The notes beneath the pieces were generated by a model. It saw only the letters and a program-made list of their open reading frames with translations. It had not been told where the DNA came from and ran no database searches. Both the position numbers and the translations under genes were made by a program. Below are positions 33,000-33,867 of a stretch of DNA of 33,867 bases, piece by piece. Source of the stretch: Crocinitomicaceae bacterium (GTDB lineage: Bacteria > Bacteroidota > Bacteroidia > Flavobacteriales_D > Crocinitomicaceae); NCBI GenBank assembly GCA_023254905.1, contig JALRKF010000035.1, positions 1-33,867 on the forward strand, read 5' to 3'. The first letter of the stretch is position 1; each line of letters begins with the position of its first letter.

Positions 33000-33680
33000 A
33001 TGCGTAAACTATTGATCGGGCTATTTGCCTGTGCTATTAGCTATTCCTATTCTCAATCCAACGTTAGTGGAGTTGTCGAGGGGGAAAACGGCGATCCTAT
33101 CCCATTAGCGAGTGTCTCTGTAAAAGGAGCTAATAAGGGGGTAAAGACAGATTTTGAGGGAAAATATTCAATTGCTGTAGATGTGACAGACACACTTACC
33201 CTGGTTTATTATGCGACAGGCTTCGTCCGACAAGAAATTCTAGTTGCTGGAAGAGCAAAAATAGATGTTGTCATGGTCTCGGAAGCGAAAGAATTGGATG
33301 AGGTAGTCGTTGTAGGATATGGAGAAGCTTCAAGTAAAGAACTAACCGGAGCAACGTCCAAGGTAGATGGTGAGGATGTCGAGAAGATGAATCTGGCAAG
33401 GATGGATCAAGCCCTTCAAGGTCAAGTTTCGGGTGTTAATATTAGTACGAACTCGGGCTCACCTGGTGGTTCCTCGAATATTCGCATTAGGGGGCTTTCA
33501 ACATTTGGTAATAATGATCCATTAGTACTCGTTGATGGTGTTGTATACGATGTGGCTGGACTAAATGCTTTGAATCCATCCGATATAAAGTCTATTAACG
33601 TGTTGAAAGATGCTACTGCTGGTATTTACGGAGTTCGTGCAGCGACTGGTGTGATTATCGTGGAAACAAAAAAAGGAAGG
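33000..33680 (+). CDS. SusC/RagA-like TonB-dependent outer-membrane receptor, N-terminal part only
   Basis: About 227 residues are genuine. They comprise a signal peptide (MRKLLIGLFACAISYSYSQ) and a carboxypeptidase-D-like regulatory domain (VSGVVEGENGDPIPLASVSV ... TDFEGKYSI). The TonB-box-like ELDEVVVVGYG follows, then the start of the plug domain (LQGQVSGVNISTNSGSPGG, IRIRGLSTFGNNDPLVLVDG, INVLKDATAGIYGVRAATGVIIV). Intact SusC proteins have about 1000 residues and end in a 22-strand barrel. Here the reading after ETKKGR changes to unrelated sequence that reads as bioF on the other strand, and the frame closes at 33770. The truncation is therefore at the contig join, near 33680-33690. It is probably co-transcribed with the kinase; a susD partner would be expected downstream. 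Confidence 0.9.
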
Positions 33681-33681
33681 A

Positions 33682-33867
33682 TTAACCAAAAGCCATGCTC
33701 CTTCAATCGTTTGGCAACGGCCATCGTCTTAGCTGAATCGCCAAGTATAATAGGCTGTATCGCAGTCTGAGAGTCGGTCAACTTAATATTATTTTCTGCA
33801 CAGGCTTCCCTAAAACAGCTTGCCCAGAACACGAAGAACACGAACAGGTAGCCTTCAAGTGCGTGGC
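33682..33867 (-). pseudogene. Fragment of 8-amino-7-oxononanoate synthase (bioF), probable chimeric end
   Basis: The minus strand reads FREACAENNIKLTDSQTAIQ, then PIILGDSAKTMAVAKRLKEH, then GFW. This corresponds to the BioF C-terminal segment, in E. coli LADSCSAIQPLIVGD...GCW, that precedes TAIRPPTVP. The expected continuation is absent: at about 33686 the sequence switches to the SusC-like gene on the other strand. The part nearest the window end (HALEGYLFVFFVF) does not fit BioF well and may contain a frameshift or low-quality bases. The style is gammaproteobacterial, unlike the rest of the window, and no other biotin gene is present. I infer a chimeric join, matching the GlpD-like piece at the opposite end. 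Confidence 0.7.

Noticed and set aside
33681-33770. Natural C-terminus of the SusC-like protein (INQKPCSF... to the stop)
   Set aside because: It has no similarity to SusC continuation and is the antisense of a bioF fragment.
33626-33841. A complete 71-residue minus-strand protein
   Set aside because: It is a bioF fragment running across the join into antisense SusC sequence, not a real gene.

Overview
This AT-rich window carries a chromosomal segment of a marine-type Bacteroidota, most likely a member of Flavobacteriales. The evidence is four secreted proteins with type IX secretion (T9SS) sorting tails, a SusC-like receptor start, Bacteroidota-style promoter boxes (TAnnTTTG) and the general make-up of the proteins. 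Both extremes look foreign. The first ~80 bases read in frame as a piece of proteobacterial glycerol-3-phosphate dehydrogenase (GlpD). The last ~180 bases, on the minus strand, read as the 3' part of bioF and cut off the SusC-like gene. I regard these as chimeric ends of the contig or clone, not as biology.

Layout. (1) 100-2888: a small membrane-anchored Asp/Met-repeat protein with a clear terminator, then a secreted beta-helix protein. (2) 2896-4808: a STAS-like protein and a soluble hybrid histidine kinase in one minus-strand operon. (3) 5058-8304: a compact group of four likely enzymes. A haem-oxygenase-like iron oxidase and a helical-plus-cupin protein lie on plus; a methyltransferase and an Fe(II)/2-oxoglutarate oxygenase lie on minus, stop abutting start. 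This is the best candidate for an undescribed pathway. (4) 8386-11838: a T9SS protein, an HTTM-like membrane protein and its single-pass partner. (5) 11983-16225: a divergent YrdC/Sua5 homologue, an orphan MmgE/PrpD protein, and an operon of an NAD(P)-binding/DUF2867 protein with a CIA30 protein. (6) 16432-21102: a 1556-residue secreted subtilisin-like protease. (7) 21233-23583: ammonium transporter and KAS III-like synthase in one operon behind a consensus promoter and a 19-bp palindrome. (8) 23714-24579: a cold-shock-domain gene with two small upstream ORFs. (9) 24794-26371: a secreted L-type-lectin-like protein with a strong terminator. (10) 26493-32006: an operon zwf-pgl-edd-eda-gap, that is, glucose 6-phosphate to pyruvate plus glyceraldehyde 3-phosphate (Entner-Doudoroff) and on through GAPDH. 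(11) 32108-33680: divergent from it, a BadF/N-acetylglucosamine-kinase-type sugar kinase and the start of a SusC-like TonB receptor.

Regions 10 and 11 together suggest sugar import, phosphorylation and oxidation through Entner-Doudoroff. No tRNA, rRNA, insertion sequence or CRISPR array was seen. No intergenic stretch exceeds about 215 bases once genes are placed. Several computed starts use TTG (561, 5004, 8325, 16240, 29933); in each case I prefer a nearby in-frame ATG.
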